Notes: generated by a model from the letters alone, not told the origin. DNA of 39,721 nucleotides from Microcystis aeruginosa Ma_MB_S_20031200_S102 (GCA_007095845.1 SFBI01000094.1:1-39721), one strand, 5' to 3'; numbered from the stretch's first letter, positions 18,466 to 24,659 are shown. Translations and numbers: made by a program.

Positions 18466-18723
18466 TTATTGCTTCTCTAAAACGTATTGGTGAGCGCGGG
18501 CTTTTGCCAATCTGATTAAATGTTCTAGGAGCATATAGTGATCTAATTCTGATTTCTCTTCAGAGGTGAGGGTACTATTTTTTTCTCTGAAAATAAGATC
18601 GGCGACTCGCTCTTTGACATATTCTGAAGGCTGAAATTCAATCAGACTTTTGGGGGTGATTCCCGCAGCTAGGAAATCAATTATCTCTTCGTAGGCTCTT
18701 GCCATTTTTATTGGAGTTTTCAT
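18466..18723 (-). CDS. Conserved-looking 85-aa partner of the HNH gene, function unknown
   Basis: Reads MKTPIKMARAYEEIIDFLAA, then SLIEFQPSEYVKERVADLIF, and ends in a helical tail (LIRLAKARAHQYVLEKQ). It looks all-alpha and charged, the profile of an antitoxin or nuclease accessory protein. Met7 is an alternative start. The 9-bp gap to the HNH gene implies an operon. I have seen this arrangement in cyanobacteria but know no assigned function. Confidence 0.6.
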   Translation of the reverse strand: MKTPIKMARAYEEIIDFLAAGITPKSLIEFQPSEYVKERVADLIFREKNSTLTSEEKSELDHYMLLEHLIRLAKARAHQYVLEKQ

Positions 18724-18791
18724 TGTTAAGCTATCCTCGATCTAAAGATTCTGATATTCTCAGAGAAGCGCAACGGAATTGTAATGTTAGG

Positions 18792-18910
18792 CGTAGGTTG
18801 GGTTGAGCGACAGGGAAACCCAACAAAATAAGTTTACATAATAATTTCTTGATAATCAACTCCAATGTATTGAAACAATTGTTGGGTCTCATTCTTCGAC
18901 CCAACCTACG
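18792..18910. mobile_element. 119-bp MITE-like element (CGTAGGTTGGGTT)
   Basis: Ends CGTAGGTTGGGTTGAGCGAC and ATTCTTCGACCCAACCTACG carry a perfect 12-bp inverted terminal repeat CGTAGGTTGGGT. It has no ORF. It cuts into a DUF2283-like reading frame (18911-18960) and has a decayed relative at 17915-18008. The same ends occur on the 67-bp insert in the DUF4411 gene. Confidence 0.75.
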
Positions 18911-18960
18911 GGCTCAATTAACAGGGTATCAACATCTTTACTGTATTTAATCTTTTTCAT
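18911..18960 (-). pseudogene. 5' fragment of a DUF2283-like gene
   Basis: Starts ATG at 18960 and reads MKKIKYSKDVDTLLIE, the strongly conserved opening of the DUF2283 family (small, often beside DUF4258 in TA-like pairs). After 16-17 codons it runs into the 119-bp mobile element and the rest of the family is not found on the other side. Too short for certainty, but the match of the opening is good. Confidence 0.5.
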
Positions 18961-18962
18961 AT

Positions 18963-19250
18963 CTACTTGTTTTTCCAGGGTATAAAGTAATAATTTAGAT
19001 AAATTGGTTCTTCTAAATCCGCTTCTGGGTCTGTTAACAACGCATTAGGCAAGGGTAAGGATTCCCCCCTAGATAAATTAACTTCTGCCATGTCCACCAG
19101 CGCACTGGCTAAGGACCGGCGGACTGCTGCTAGATCATTTCCCCAAGAAATCACGCCGGGGAAATCCAAGACTTCTCCATGGACTCCCTGTTCCAGAAAT
19201 TTATACATTGCTTTGTAGGTAAGCATCCAATTTATGCTCCTTTCTTTCAC
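18963..19250 (-). CDS. HicB-like antitoxin, orphan second copy with a replaced C-terminus
   Basis: Residues 1-84 are nearly identical to the HicB at 21210-21518 (only Ala69 versus Ser-like changes seen), with the HicB/DUF1902 core VHGEVLDFPGVISWGNDLAA and SLASALVDMAEVNL. The last eleven residues (NYYFIPWKNK) differ, and there is no hicA downstream; a DUF2283-like fragment follows instead. At DNA level about 260 bp is duplicated at roughly 97% identity. Either it is a chimeric remnant or a free antitoxin able to bind the other HicA. Confidence 0.7.
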   Translation of the reverse strand: MKERSINWMLTYKAMYKFLEQGVHGEVLDFPGVISWGNDLAAVRRSLASALVDMAEVNLSRGESLPLPNALLTDPEADLEEPIYLNYYFIPWKNK

Positions 19251-19282
19251 CGATATATTTAGTAAAATGTAGTAAAATGTAG

Positions 19283-19345
19283 GGTGCGTTAGGCGGCTAC
19301 CAATTCGGTCAAAAAAACAAAATTAACAAGCCGCCGTAACGCACC
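19283..19345. repeat. 63-bp palindromic GGTGCGTTA repeat
   Basis: Arms GGTGCGTTAGGCGGC and GCCGCCGTAACGCACC are inverted (one extra base) around an A-rich loop. Related to 16978-17039. It lies upstream of the HicB copy. Confidence 0.8.
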
Positions 19346-19412
19346 AATTGTATCATTAGTTGTTTGACCAAATCTAAATTTTCTGTAATCATATTGATCT
19401 CATGTTAGATTT

Positions 19413-19468
19413 AAGGTTAGTTTTATCAACCCGAATATCCCTTGGCTTCGCTTCTTTCATAATTTATT
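19413..19468. repeat. Dispersed repeat (partner at 17820-17883)
   Basis: GGTTAGTTTTATCAACCCGA, ATATCCCTTGGCTTCG and CTTTCATAATTTATT match 17820-17883. Located just 3' of the HEPN gene. Confidence 0.65.
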
Positions 19469-19476
19469 GTTTTTAT

Positions 19477-19863
19477 TTACTGAATTTGATTATTCTCTAG
19501 CCACTTGGTAGCTTCACTAATAAACAATTTTGTATTTTCTAAAGTTTTGCCTGCTTGTTGTTGAGTGATGGGTATCGTTTCATCATAATCACTTAACTGT
19601 CTTAAATCAAAAGTTTCACTCAAGGTTCTTGATAGTTTTTGAGATAGTTCTCCTGTTTTAATAAATTGCTGTCCAAATTGTTGAATCAATCCTCTGTGAG
19701 TTCGAGCATTGATGTTTTTAGCAGCTAGGAGAGCCTGTACTGTATGATATAATGCGTAATAAGCGCGAGAAATACAAGCACGATATAGAGTATTTTCCAA
19801 CAAAATTTCAGCAGCAGATAATTCTTCTTTAGCTAGATTTAGCAATGTTTGAATGCGGTTCAT
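19477..19863 (-). CDS. HEPN-domain toxin of a HEPN-MNT pair
   Basis: 128 aa, all-helical HEPN domain with LAKEELSAAEILLENTLYR and the characteristic block ISRAYYALYHTVQALLAA; Arg33 and His40 form the RX6H variant of the HEPN RNase motif. ATG overlaps the stop of the upstream nucleotidyltransferase gene by 4 bp. In known pairs the MNT protein neutralises the HEPN RNase by adding AMP to a tyrosine near the motif, and tyrosines 35, 36 and 39 are candidates. Complete and probably active. Confidence 0.85.
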   Translation of the reverse strand: MNRIQTLLNLAKEELSAAEILLENTLYRACISRAYYALYHTVQALLAAKNINARTHRGLIQQFGQQFIKTGELSQKLSRTLSETFDLRQLSDYDETIPITQQQAGKTLENTKLFISEATKWLENNQIQ

Positions 19864-20177
19864 AAAGCTATACCTTCTCGGCGAATATTTTCTAATAAAG
19901 GAGTATCTTTACATAAAAAGTCTTCTTCAGATATGGGCAAAACTGAGATGAGTTGATCGTATTTAAGGTTAATTTGATTTTTAACTTCTCCCATACGGAA
20001 AATTTCATCTCCAGGAGAAACTGGACTTTTTAAAATTACCATTATATCAATATCAGAGTCTTCTGTTGCATCCCCTCTTGCTTGAGAACCGTAGAGAACT
20101 AAGTTTATTAATTTATCGCCATAGATTTTTTCTAGTGCTTGGCGAAATTCTGTGATAATTTTTTCGAGTTTTTTCAT
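19860..20177 (-). CDS. Minimal nucleotidyltransferase (MNT) antitoxin
   Basis: A 105-aa member of the polymerase-beta-like minimal nucleotidyltransferases. The motif GSQARGDATEDSDIDIMV at 30-47 has Gly-Ser followed by Asp42 and Asp44, the metal-binding pair. The C-terminal part (ISVLPISEEDF, NIRREGI) is typical. It precedes and overlaps the HEPN gene by 4 bp, the standard order of this TA type. Expected role: AMP transfer onto the HEPN toxin. Confidence 0.87.
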   Translation of the reverse strand: MKKLEKIITEFRQALEKIYGDKLINLVLYGSQARGDATEDSDIDIMVILKSPVSPGDEIFRMGEVKNQINLKYDQLISVLPISEEDFLCKDTPLLENIRREGIAL

Positions 20178-20245
20178 AATTTATCAATTTTAGACCTTCA
20201 AGCTATTTTCTCAAAACTTTAGCCCCATTTTCTGGCGGTTTGTCA

Positions 20246-20500
20246 TTAGCTATTTTTTAACAAAGCCTCCCCTTTTGAAGTCAATTCCCAACGATCACGG
20301 GGCGATTCTTTTTCCACATAACGTTTGACTAAGCCTCGCTGGCAAAGATTTTTTAAGACTGTCATCATATCAGGTTCTCTAGGAACATCTCGGCGGGAAA
20401 GTGCGTTAGCTAATTCGTACCAACTCCATTTTCCTTTTCCTTTTTCAACTAATTGGAGAAGTACCAATTCAAGTTGAGTTAACTGTACGGTATCTTTCAT
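20246..20500 (-). CDS. Small winged-helix protein
   Basis: 84 aa that fit a winged helix-turn-helix: LTQLELVLLQLVEKGKGKWS, then NALSRRDVPREPDMMTVLKN, LCQRGLVKRYVEK and a wing RDRWELTSKGEALL. It resembles PadR/MarR-like single-domain regulators but has no named family I can give. It starts 3 bp after a frameshifted small gene (20503-20732), so the two look like one unit; it may have regulated that gene. Confidence 0.65.
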   Translation of the reverse strand: MKDTVQLTQLELVLLQLVEKGKGKWSWYELANALSRRDVPREPDMMTVLKNLCQRGLVKRYVEKESPRDRWELTSKGEALLKNS

Positions 20501-20502
20501 GA

Positions 20503-20732
20503 TTAATCCTCTATACTTGGGTGAAATAAAACGCCAAATCCTTCTTTTAAACCATAATCTTCAAGGGTTGCTGTGTGAGCATTATTCCACAATTTGTAAG
20601 CCAGATCGGGATCGGGTGGCTGTCCAGTGGGATAGCCTAGTTTTTTATTTCTTGATAGGATAATTTAAGAATTTTACCTCCCGCTTTAGATGGTTCAAAT
20701 AGCCTGCCGCTAATAGCTTCTTTCTCTTGCAT
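20503..20732 (-). pseudogene. Frameshifted 76-aa gene, partner of the winged-helix protein
   Basis: From ATG 20732: MQEKEAISGRLFEPSKAGGK, ILKLSYQEIKN, then a TAG. Shifting by one base in the A-run restores a frame reading LGYPTGQPPDPDLAYKLWNN, AHTATLEDYGLKEGFGVLFH and ending PSIED before TAA at 20503. Both parts look like real protein, so a one-base loss in the run of A is the simplest explanation. Family unknown to me. Confidence 0.6.
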
Positions 20733-20814
20733 TATAGATTAATTCATCAGTCCTTTATTTTGATTTTTTAATTTCAGTAACAACCATTTTTCACGAGAAC
20801 AACCTTTCTCAAAA

Positions 20815-21024
20815 TTACTTTTCAAGATTTTTGATGTTATCGAGAGCCTTGAGATACATTTCCATATTGTCTTGCTGCGAGTAAAGTTGTGCCGCTTGAT
20901 TGTAGTCAGCGATCGCACCTTGCTTGTCTCCTAAGTCATACTTGGCATTCCCGCGATTGTAGTAGGCAAGAGCATAGTCGGGTTTGATATTAATGGCTTG
21001 ATTGTAGTCAGCGATCGCCCCTTG
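20815..21024 (-). pseudogene. 3' fragment of a TPR-repeat protein
   Basis: The last 69 codons of a tetratricopeptide protein: QGAIADYNQAINIKPDYALA, YYNRGNAKYDLGDK, QGAIADYNQAA, ending DNIKNLEK and TAA at 20815. Two TPR units are recognisable. The frame has no start: it is joined at about 21024 to the 3' end of hicA. A recombination event probably brought the two together. Confidence 0.75.
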
Positions 21025-21027
21025 TTA

Positions 21028-21213
21028 TCAAGGTTCTGGTATCTCCAACTGACGAAAAATTCTCACAGCAGTAAACTCTACAATTTCTCTATGTCGAGGG
21101 ATGGCTGTGCGCCGACCATTGAGTGGATTTTCCCAGATGGAATGTTCACTTCCTTCTCGTACCAATTGACAACCCTGTTGACTGAGATAACGCAACAAAT
21201 CTCGACGCTTCAT
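21028..21213 (-). CDS. hicA: HicA-type mRNA interferase toxin
   Basis: 61 aa with the dsRBD-like HicA fold: MKRRDLLRYLSQQGCQLVRE, GSEHSIWENPLNGR with the catalytic His in GSEHS, and TAIPRHREIVEF. The start overlaps the hicB stop by 4 bp. HicA cleaves mRNA and is neutralised by HicB. The gene stops (TGA 21028) just before a TPR fragment. Gene order here is hicB then hicA, the reverse of the E. coli locus. Confidence 0.85.
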   Translation of the reverse strand: MKRRDLLRYLSQQGCQLVREGSEHSIWENPLNGRRTAIPRHREIVEFTAVRIFRQLEIPEP

Positions 21214-21518
21214 GAGGCTATCAAAGTCGGTACAATTTGGACATGGGTTGATGCAGAAAATATTAGATAAATTGGTTCTTCTAAATCCGCTTCTGGGTCT
21301 GTTAACAACTCATTAGGCAAGGGTAAGGATTCCCCCCTAGATAAATTAACTTCTGCCATGTCCACCAGCGCACTGGCTAAGGAACGGCGTACTGCTGCTA
21401 GATCATTTCCCCAGGAAATCACGCCAGGGAAATCCAAGACTTCTCCATGGACTCCCTGTTCCAGAAATTTATACATTGCTTTGTAGGTAAGCATCCAATT
21501 TATACTCCTTTCTTTCAC
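21210..21518 (-). CDS. hicB: HicB-type antitoxin (DUF1902-like)
   Basis: 102 aa with the HicB RNase-H-like core (EQGVHGEVLDFPGVISWG, ALVDMAEVNLSRGE) and a complete C-terminus FSASTHVQIVPT that the copy at 18963-19250 lacks. It overlaps hicA by 4 bp and is the functional partner. Upstream sequence to about 21526 is shared with the other copy, including the RBS-like GAAAGGAG, so both probably kept their translation signals. Confidence 0.85.
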   Translation of the reverse strand: MKERSINWMLTYKAMYKFLEQGVHGEVLDFPGVISWGNDLAAVRRSLASALVDMAEVNLSRGESLPLPNELLTDPEADLEEPIYLIFSASTHVQIVPTLIAS

Positions 21519-21622
21519 CGAATTTTTTGATTAATAGATTAAGAACTGAACAAATTGGGAAAAAGCCTATGTTTTCGTTCTAGAAATCTCCAAAACTAAG
21601 CTTGGCAAAAGACCTGAGATCG

Positions 21623-22516
21623 TTATATGCTACAGTTTACAAGTCTTTGCGCGAGAGAAGAGAAGAAAAAATTCTTCTTAGTTGGAATGATTATTAAACC
21701 AATACTTTTCCCTAATCCAAAAGCAGGGAGGTGACCTTGGACGGCATTTTGTGAGAAGTTTAGGTTATGGCGGTTCAACCAATTTCCTCCTTCTTTCCAG
21801 CCGACGCTATCACCGAATTCTTGCCATATCTCCTCATTATACTCTCTCTTCCCCCCAAGACTCTCATAAATTTCTTTCTGGATGCTGAAGCCAAAATTGC
21901 CATTACTGTAATGTAGCCAGAGTTGATTGATTATCCGTAAATCTTCACAGGGAAAGCTATCGATATCCTCTATTCTTAACCATCCTGAGCTTGTTCGACC
22001 AGCCGCCTGACACATGACTTTACCTGTTTCTTCGTCTGCTTCCTTCCATTTTCCTGATGCTAGCAAGTCACGAAGTTTGGTGTAGTTAATGCCCCTTTTA
22101 CTTTTCAATTCTACTTCATTACGAGGAGAGCGAACCGTAAACTCACTTCCTAATTCAGATCGAACTCTATCAAAAAAACTAGCAGGCGGCAGTTTCCCCC
22201 CCTGTATATCAACTGTCTGAATTATTCCAACTTCTAGCCAACGGCTACCCTCTAACAAAAGGGGGAAAATGGGCTTTTTTAACTCTAAAGCAAGAGCCAG
22301 TTCGCAGTTTACCCAATGAGAGTTTTTAGAGCGAGGAGACATCACCAGCATAAAAACCTGACTTTTTCTGAGGTTTTCTTCAATCACTCTTGGCCATTTA
22401 TCCCCGTAGTCAATTTTGTTATCTAACCACCAGGGCAATTCGTGCTTTGTAAGCGCTTCCACCAGCTTGTTTACATAGGCTTGGTCTTGACGACTGTAGC
22501 TAATAAAAATAGACAT
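21623..22516 (-). CDS. TIR-GUN4 fusion protein (candidate immune effector)
   Basis: 297 aa. Residues 1 to about 120 form a TIR domain: MSIFISYSRQDQAYV, WWLDNKIDYGDKW, and SKNSHWVNCELALAL with Glu72 at the position of the NAD-cleaving glutamate. Residues about 143-270 are a GUN4 domain: INYTKLRDLLASGKWKEADE, IDSFPCEDLRIINQLWLHYS, FGFSIQKEIYESLGG, FGDSVGWKEGG and AVQGHLPAF. GUN4 normally binds protoporphyrin and its Mg form and stimulates Mg-chelatase. A TIR-GUN4 fusion suggests an NADase or signalling protein tuned by a tetrapyrrole or similar ligand; that is inference. Seventeen bp downstream of a 164-aa gene. Confidence 0.88.
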   Translation of the reverse strand: MSIFISYSRQDQAYVNKLVEALTKHELPWWLDNKIDYGDKWPRVIEENLRKSQVFMLVMSPRSKNSHWVNCELALALELKKPIFPLLLEGSRWLEVGIIQTVDIQGGKLPPASFFDRVRSELGSEFTVRSPRNEVELKSKRGINYTKLRDLLASGKWKEADEETGKVMCQAAGRTSSGWLRIEDIDSFPCEDLRIINQLWLHYSNGNFGFSIQKEIYESLGGKREYNEEIWQEFGDSVGWKEGGNWLNRHNLNFSQNAVQGHLPAFGLGKSIGLIIIPTKKNFFFSSLAQRLVNCSI

Positions 22517-22533
22517 TCCCAGAAACTCCTAAT

Positions 22534-23028
22534 CTAATTTTCAACCCCAGCAATCTCTGCTAGAGCCAGTGCATACCGACTTAAATCCTGCCTGAGAGCC
22601 TCTAACTCCCTTCGCAATTCAGGTTCTTCTGTCCATTGCTGCTCGTATTCCTTGGGACTGACATCAGCAGGGCGCTTGGCCTCCCAAACCTGTAAGCGAG
22701 GATGCCACTTGGCTAGAAAACGGCGCAACCCCCGATTCAGGACAGCGATCGCAATACCGCCCACTGAATTGCGAGAAGCCCCCACATCGGGACCAGCTTC
22801 CTTGAGAATTTCGCGGGTTGTCCCAAACAAACTGTACAGCGAGTTCAAAGCCTCACGCAGCAGCCCTTCTTCCCCCTCCAGTGGCTCTACAGCAATGCGC
22901 GTCACCAATTCCACATAAAGTGACCATGCAGCCCTTCTCTCAGTCGGATCTGCCTCCCATTCGGCTGAACCAATACCAAAAGGAAGACTGACAGACACTT
23001 TCTTCAATACAGCCGGATCGCCCTTCAT
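22534..23028 (-). CDS. 164-aa helical protein preceding the TIR-GUN4 gene, function unknown
   Basis: Begins MKGDPAVLKKVSVSLPFGIG and looks all-alpha, with SLYSLFGTTREILKEAGPDV, SVGGIAIAVLNRGLRRFLAK, WHPRLQVWE and a C-terminal helix RRELEALRQDLSRYALALAE. I have seen proteins of this pattern (AKWHPRL..WE) as unnamed conserved families but know no function. The coding region is visibly richer in G+C than the neighbours, suggesting acquisition. It lies 17 bp upstream of the TIR-GUN4 gene on the same strand, so a two-gene operon is likely. Confidence 0.7.
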   Translation of the reverse strand: MKGDPAVLKKVSVSLPFGIGSAEWEADPTERRAAWSLYVELVTRIAVEPLEGEEGLLREALNSLYSLFGTTREILKEAGPDVGASRNSVGGIAIAVLNRGLRRFLAKWHPRLQVWEAKRPADVSPKEYEQQWTEEPELRRELEALRQDLSRYALALAEIAGVEN

Positions 23029-23289
23029 CTGTTTCCCCTCGTCTCAGCCTCTAATGTTGCCATTCTCCTTTCCAATTATATGACGGGATTTAGCTTATTA
23101 CTCCCAATATTGGGCTGGGTGGAGAGTGGCGATTGTCCTGAAAAAAACGGCTCCGACTAGATGCAGAAATCGTTAGAATAATCAAAGAATGACTTCTCCT
23201 GAACGATAGTCATTTCCGAAACACAACAGGCTCTTTTCTTCCCTCTGTCTCTAGTTAAATTTGTCACCACTGGGCAAAAATTAGCCAAA

Positions 23290-23604
23290 ATGAGCCAAAT
23301 AACCTCTCGAAAAGTTCCTCTGGGAAGTTCGATTTTTCCTCATCAACATCGCCTTTCTGCTGAAGAAATAGCGAAAATTGAGGCTGAGGATAAAGCTTTA
23401 GCTCGGCGTTGTCGAGAGATTTTTGACCGCGTTTATCCACAATTAGCAGGGGAATATTATGACTGGTTTATTGTCATTGAGCCTGAGAGTGGGGACTATC
23501 GCTGGAGCAAATTCTTGATGAAGATTTTCTGCCTTTTTAAATATGATTGTTCCAAACTTACCGTACAAAATCAAAAAAAGAAGACAATTATTGCCGACCA
23601 ATAA
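23290..23604 (+). CDS. Small cyanobacterial protein, C-terminus probably altered
   Basis: The first ~68 residues (SAEEIAKIEAEDKALARRCR, EIFDRVYPQLAGEYYDWFIV, IEPESGDY) match short cyanobacterial proteins I associate with retropepsin-like genes. After GDY those continue with FI-D..., whereas this frame turns into low-complexity KFLMKIFCLFKYDC and ends at 23604. The tail looks unrelated, so the gene was probably truncated or joined to foreign DNA at about 23498. Confidence 0.5.
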   Translation: MSQITSRKVPLGSSIFPHQHRLSAEEIAKIEAEDKALARRCREIFDRVYPQLAGEYYDWFIVIEPESGDYRWSKFLMKIFCLFKYDCSKLTVQNQKKKTIIADQ

Positions 23605-23677
23605 AAAACAATTTTGAGGCAGAATGATAAAGTAGCTCATGTTATCAGAGCGATCGCCGCTTGGGATCAAGGTTCTG

Positions 23678-23767
23678 GTCGGTAATGCGTTATCCTCAGA
23701 AAAGGGAAACTCAACTTTACTAGGCATGAGCAGATGCCCCTTGGTCATCCTGAATCATCTGCATCAG
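23678..23767. repeat. 90-bp direct repeat, copy 1 (identical to 24263-24352)
   Basis: GTCGGTAATGCGTTATCCTC through GAATCATCTGCATCAG, identical to 24263-24352. On the reverse strand it encodes the end of an antitoxin-like protein (LMQMIQDDQGASAHA) and the start of a retropepsin-like one (MPSKVEFPFSEDNALP). Its left flank (23649-23679) resembles the hicA/TPR junction at 21010-21040 (28 of 31). Confidence 0.9.
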
Positions 23768-23782
23768 TCTAACGCACCCTAC

Positions 23783-23885
23783 TGGACTGTTTCAGCTAAA
23801 ATAGGGCAATAGATTTCGGCTTAAAGTCTTAGATTATAGAATTTCTAGCATTTTTCTAATACACCAAATTAGCTGAAACAATCCA
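23783..23885. mobile_element. 103-bp MITE with 17-bp terminal inverted repeats
   Basis: Ends TGGACTGTTTCAGCTAA and TTAGCTGAAACAATCCA are inverted (16 of 17). CTAC stands on both sides, and joining the flanks recreates CGCACCCTACGTTTTACT, a sequence present intact at 17034-17050. No ORF. Confidence 0.85.
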
Positions 23886-23898
23886 CTACGTTTTACTA

Positions 23899-24123
23899 CT
23901 AATCACGCCGGCTACTCAAGAGGGCCGTGATCAGCAAATAGGCCAGCGTCACCCCGATACTGATTTGGAAGGAATAGGGAGCAGCGCGGTATCGATACCA
24001 ACTAGAAAAAGATTCAAGAATTCTCAGGGTGAACAACACCACCCAATTTAAGGAAAGCATTAGGAGGTAAAAAAACGCCCCGACTCCCAACGACTGCACA
24101 AACCGATTTTTTAATAAATCCAT
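23899..24123 (-). CDS. Small two-helix membrane protein, unknown
   Basis: 74 aa from ATG 24123 (MDLLKNRFVQSLGVGAFFYL). Two hydrophobic segments at about 11-35 and 51-66 surround a basic loop (SSWYRYRAAP). No family recognised. Stands alone between repeat remnants. Confidence 0.5.
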   Translation of the reverse strand: MDLLKNRFVQSLGVGAFFYLLMLSLNWVVLFTLRILESFSSWYRYRAAPYSFQISIGVTLAYLLITALLSSRRD

Positions 24124-24207
24124 AGCCCTAACCAAGTTAACTCGAACTCTTACAAATTAATTATATGTTATAATCGTGGTTTAACTAATTTTCCCAAAAA
24201 ATTAGCA

Positions 24208-24312
24208 TTACTTTTCTCCATCAATACTAAACACAAGCACGATACTGAAAATGATAGGAATTGTCGGTAATGCGTTATCCTCAGAAAAGGGAAACTCAAC
24301 TTTACTAGGCAT
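24208..24312 (-). pseudogene. 5' remnant of a retropepsin-like aspartic protease gene
   Basis: ATG at 24312 overlaps the end of the antitoxin-like pseudogene. Reads MPSKVEFPFSEDNALPTIPI, the usual opening of small cyanobacterial retropepsin-like proteins (xxEFPFxxxxRLPxxPI), then diverges and stops at 24208. The catalytic DSG region is missing. A second copy of the first 18 codons lies at 23695-23748. Confidence 0.55.
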
Positions 24313-24352
24313 GAGCAGATGCCCCTTGGTCATCCTGAATCATCTGCATCAG
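24263..24352. repeat. 90-bp direct repeat, copy 2
   Basis: Identical to 23678-23767 and 585 bp from it. This copy is embedded in the more complete antitoxin-like/retropepsin-like remnant, so it is probably the source context. Confidence 0.9.
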
Positions 24353-24523
24353 AATGTTTGCAGCTGCCGTTGCGTCCTAGGGCGACCAAATTGGTTACTC
24401 TGATGCGGAGAAGATGAATTGTAGTTCAGCGTCTGGGATTTGTGTGGCCAAGAGTTTGAAGAGTGATAATTTGTCTGACTGGCTCAGATTGTTGACCAGA
24501 GGAATTAACTCAGCGAGTGACAT
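24305..24523 (-). pseudogene. Antitoxin-like small gene with two nonsense codons
   Basis: 73 codons from ATG 24523: MSLAELIPLVNNLSQSDKLS, LFKLLATQIPDAELQ, then TAA, PIWSP, TAG, and DATAAANILMQMIQDDQ. The pattern L..LI..V..LS..DKL...L and the WSPYDA motif (Tyr replaced by the TAG) mark a small cyanobacterial antitoxin-like family. Both stops lie in one unbroken frame and hit places where Tyr is expected, so the gene is recently dead. Confidence 0.65.
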
Positions 24524-24535
24524 GGTTTAAACTTC

Positions 24536-24567
24536 TAGAGGTGCGAGAATAAATTCTCAATAAAATC
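24536..24567. repeat. Direct repeat bracketing the PIN TA pair (left copy)
   Basis: TAGAGGTGCGAGAAT then AAATTCTCAATAAAATC; includes the perfect palindrome GAGAATAAATTCTC. The right copy is split by a 97-bp insert into 25352-25366 and 25468-25484. Confidence 0.75.
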
Positions 24568-24659
24568 TTAATTGGGGGTATTATCTGGAAAAATTCGTCT
24601 AGTATATAGTTAGAGAGAGTTTTAAATAGTTTAGAAACATTCTTTGGTATGTAAAACCT

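Noticed and set aside
23443-23748. Minus-strand ORF of 101 aa starting MTKGHLL
   Set aside because: Only the first codons after MPSKVEFPF are retropepsin-like; the rest is antisense to another gene remnant and low in coding character.
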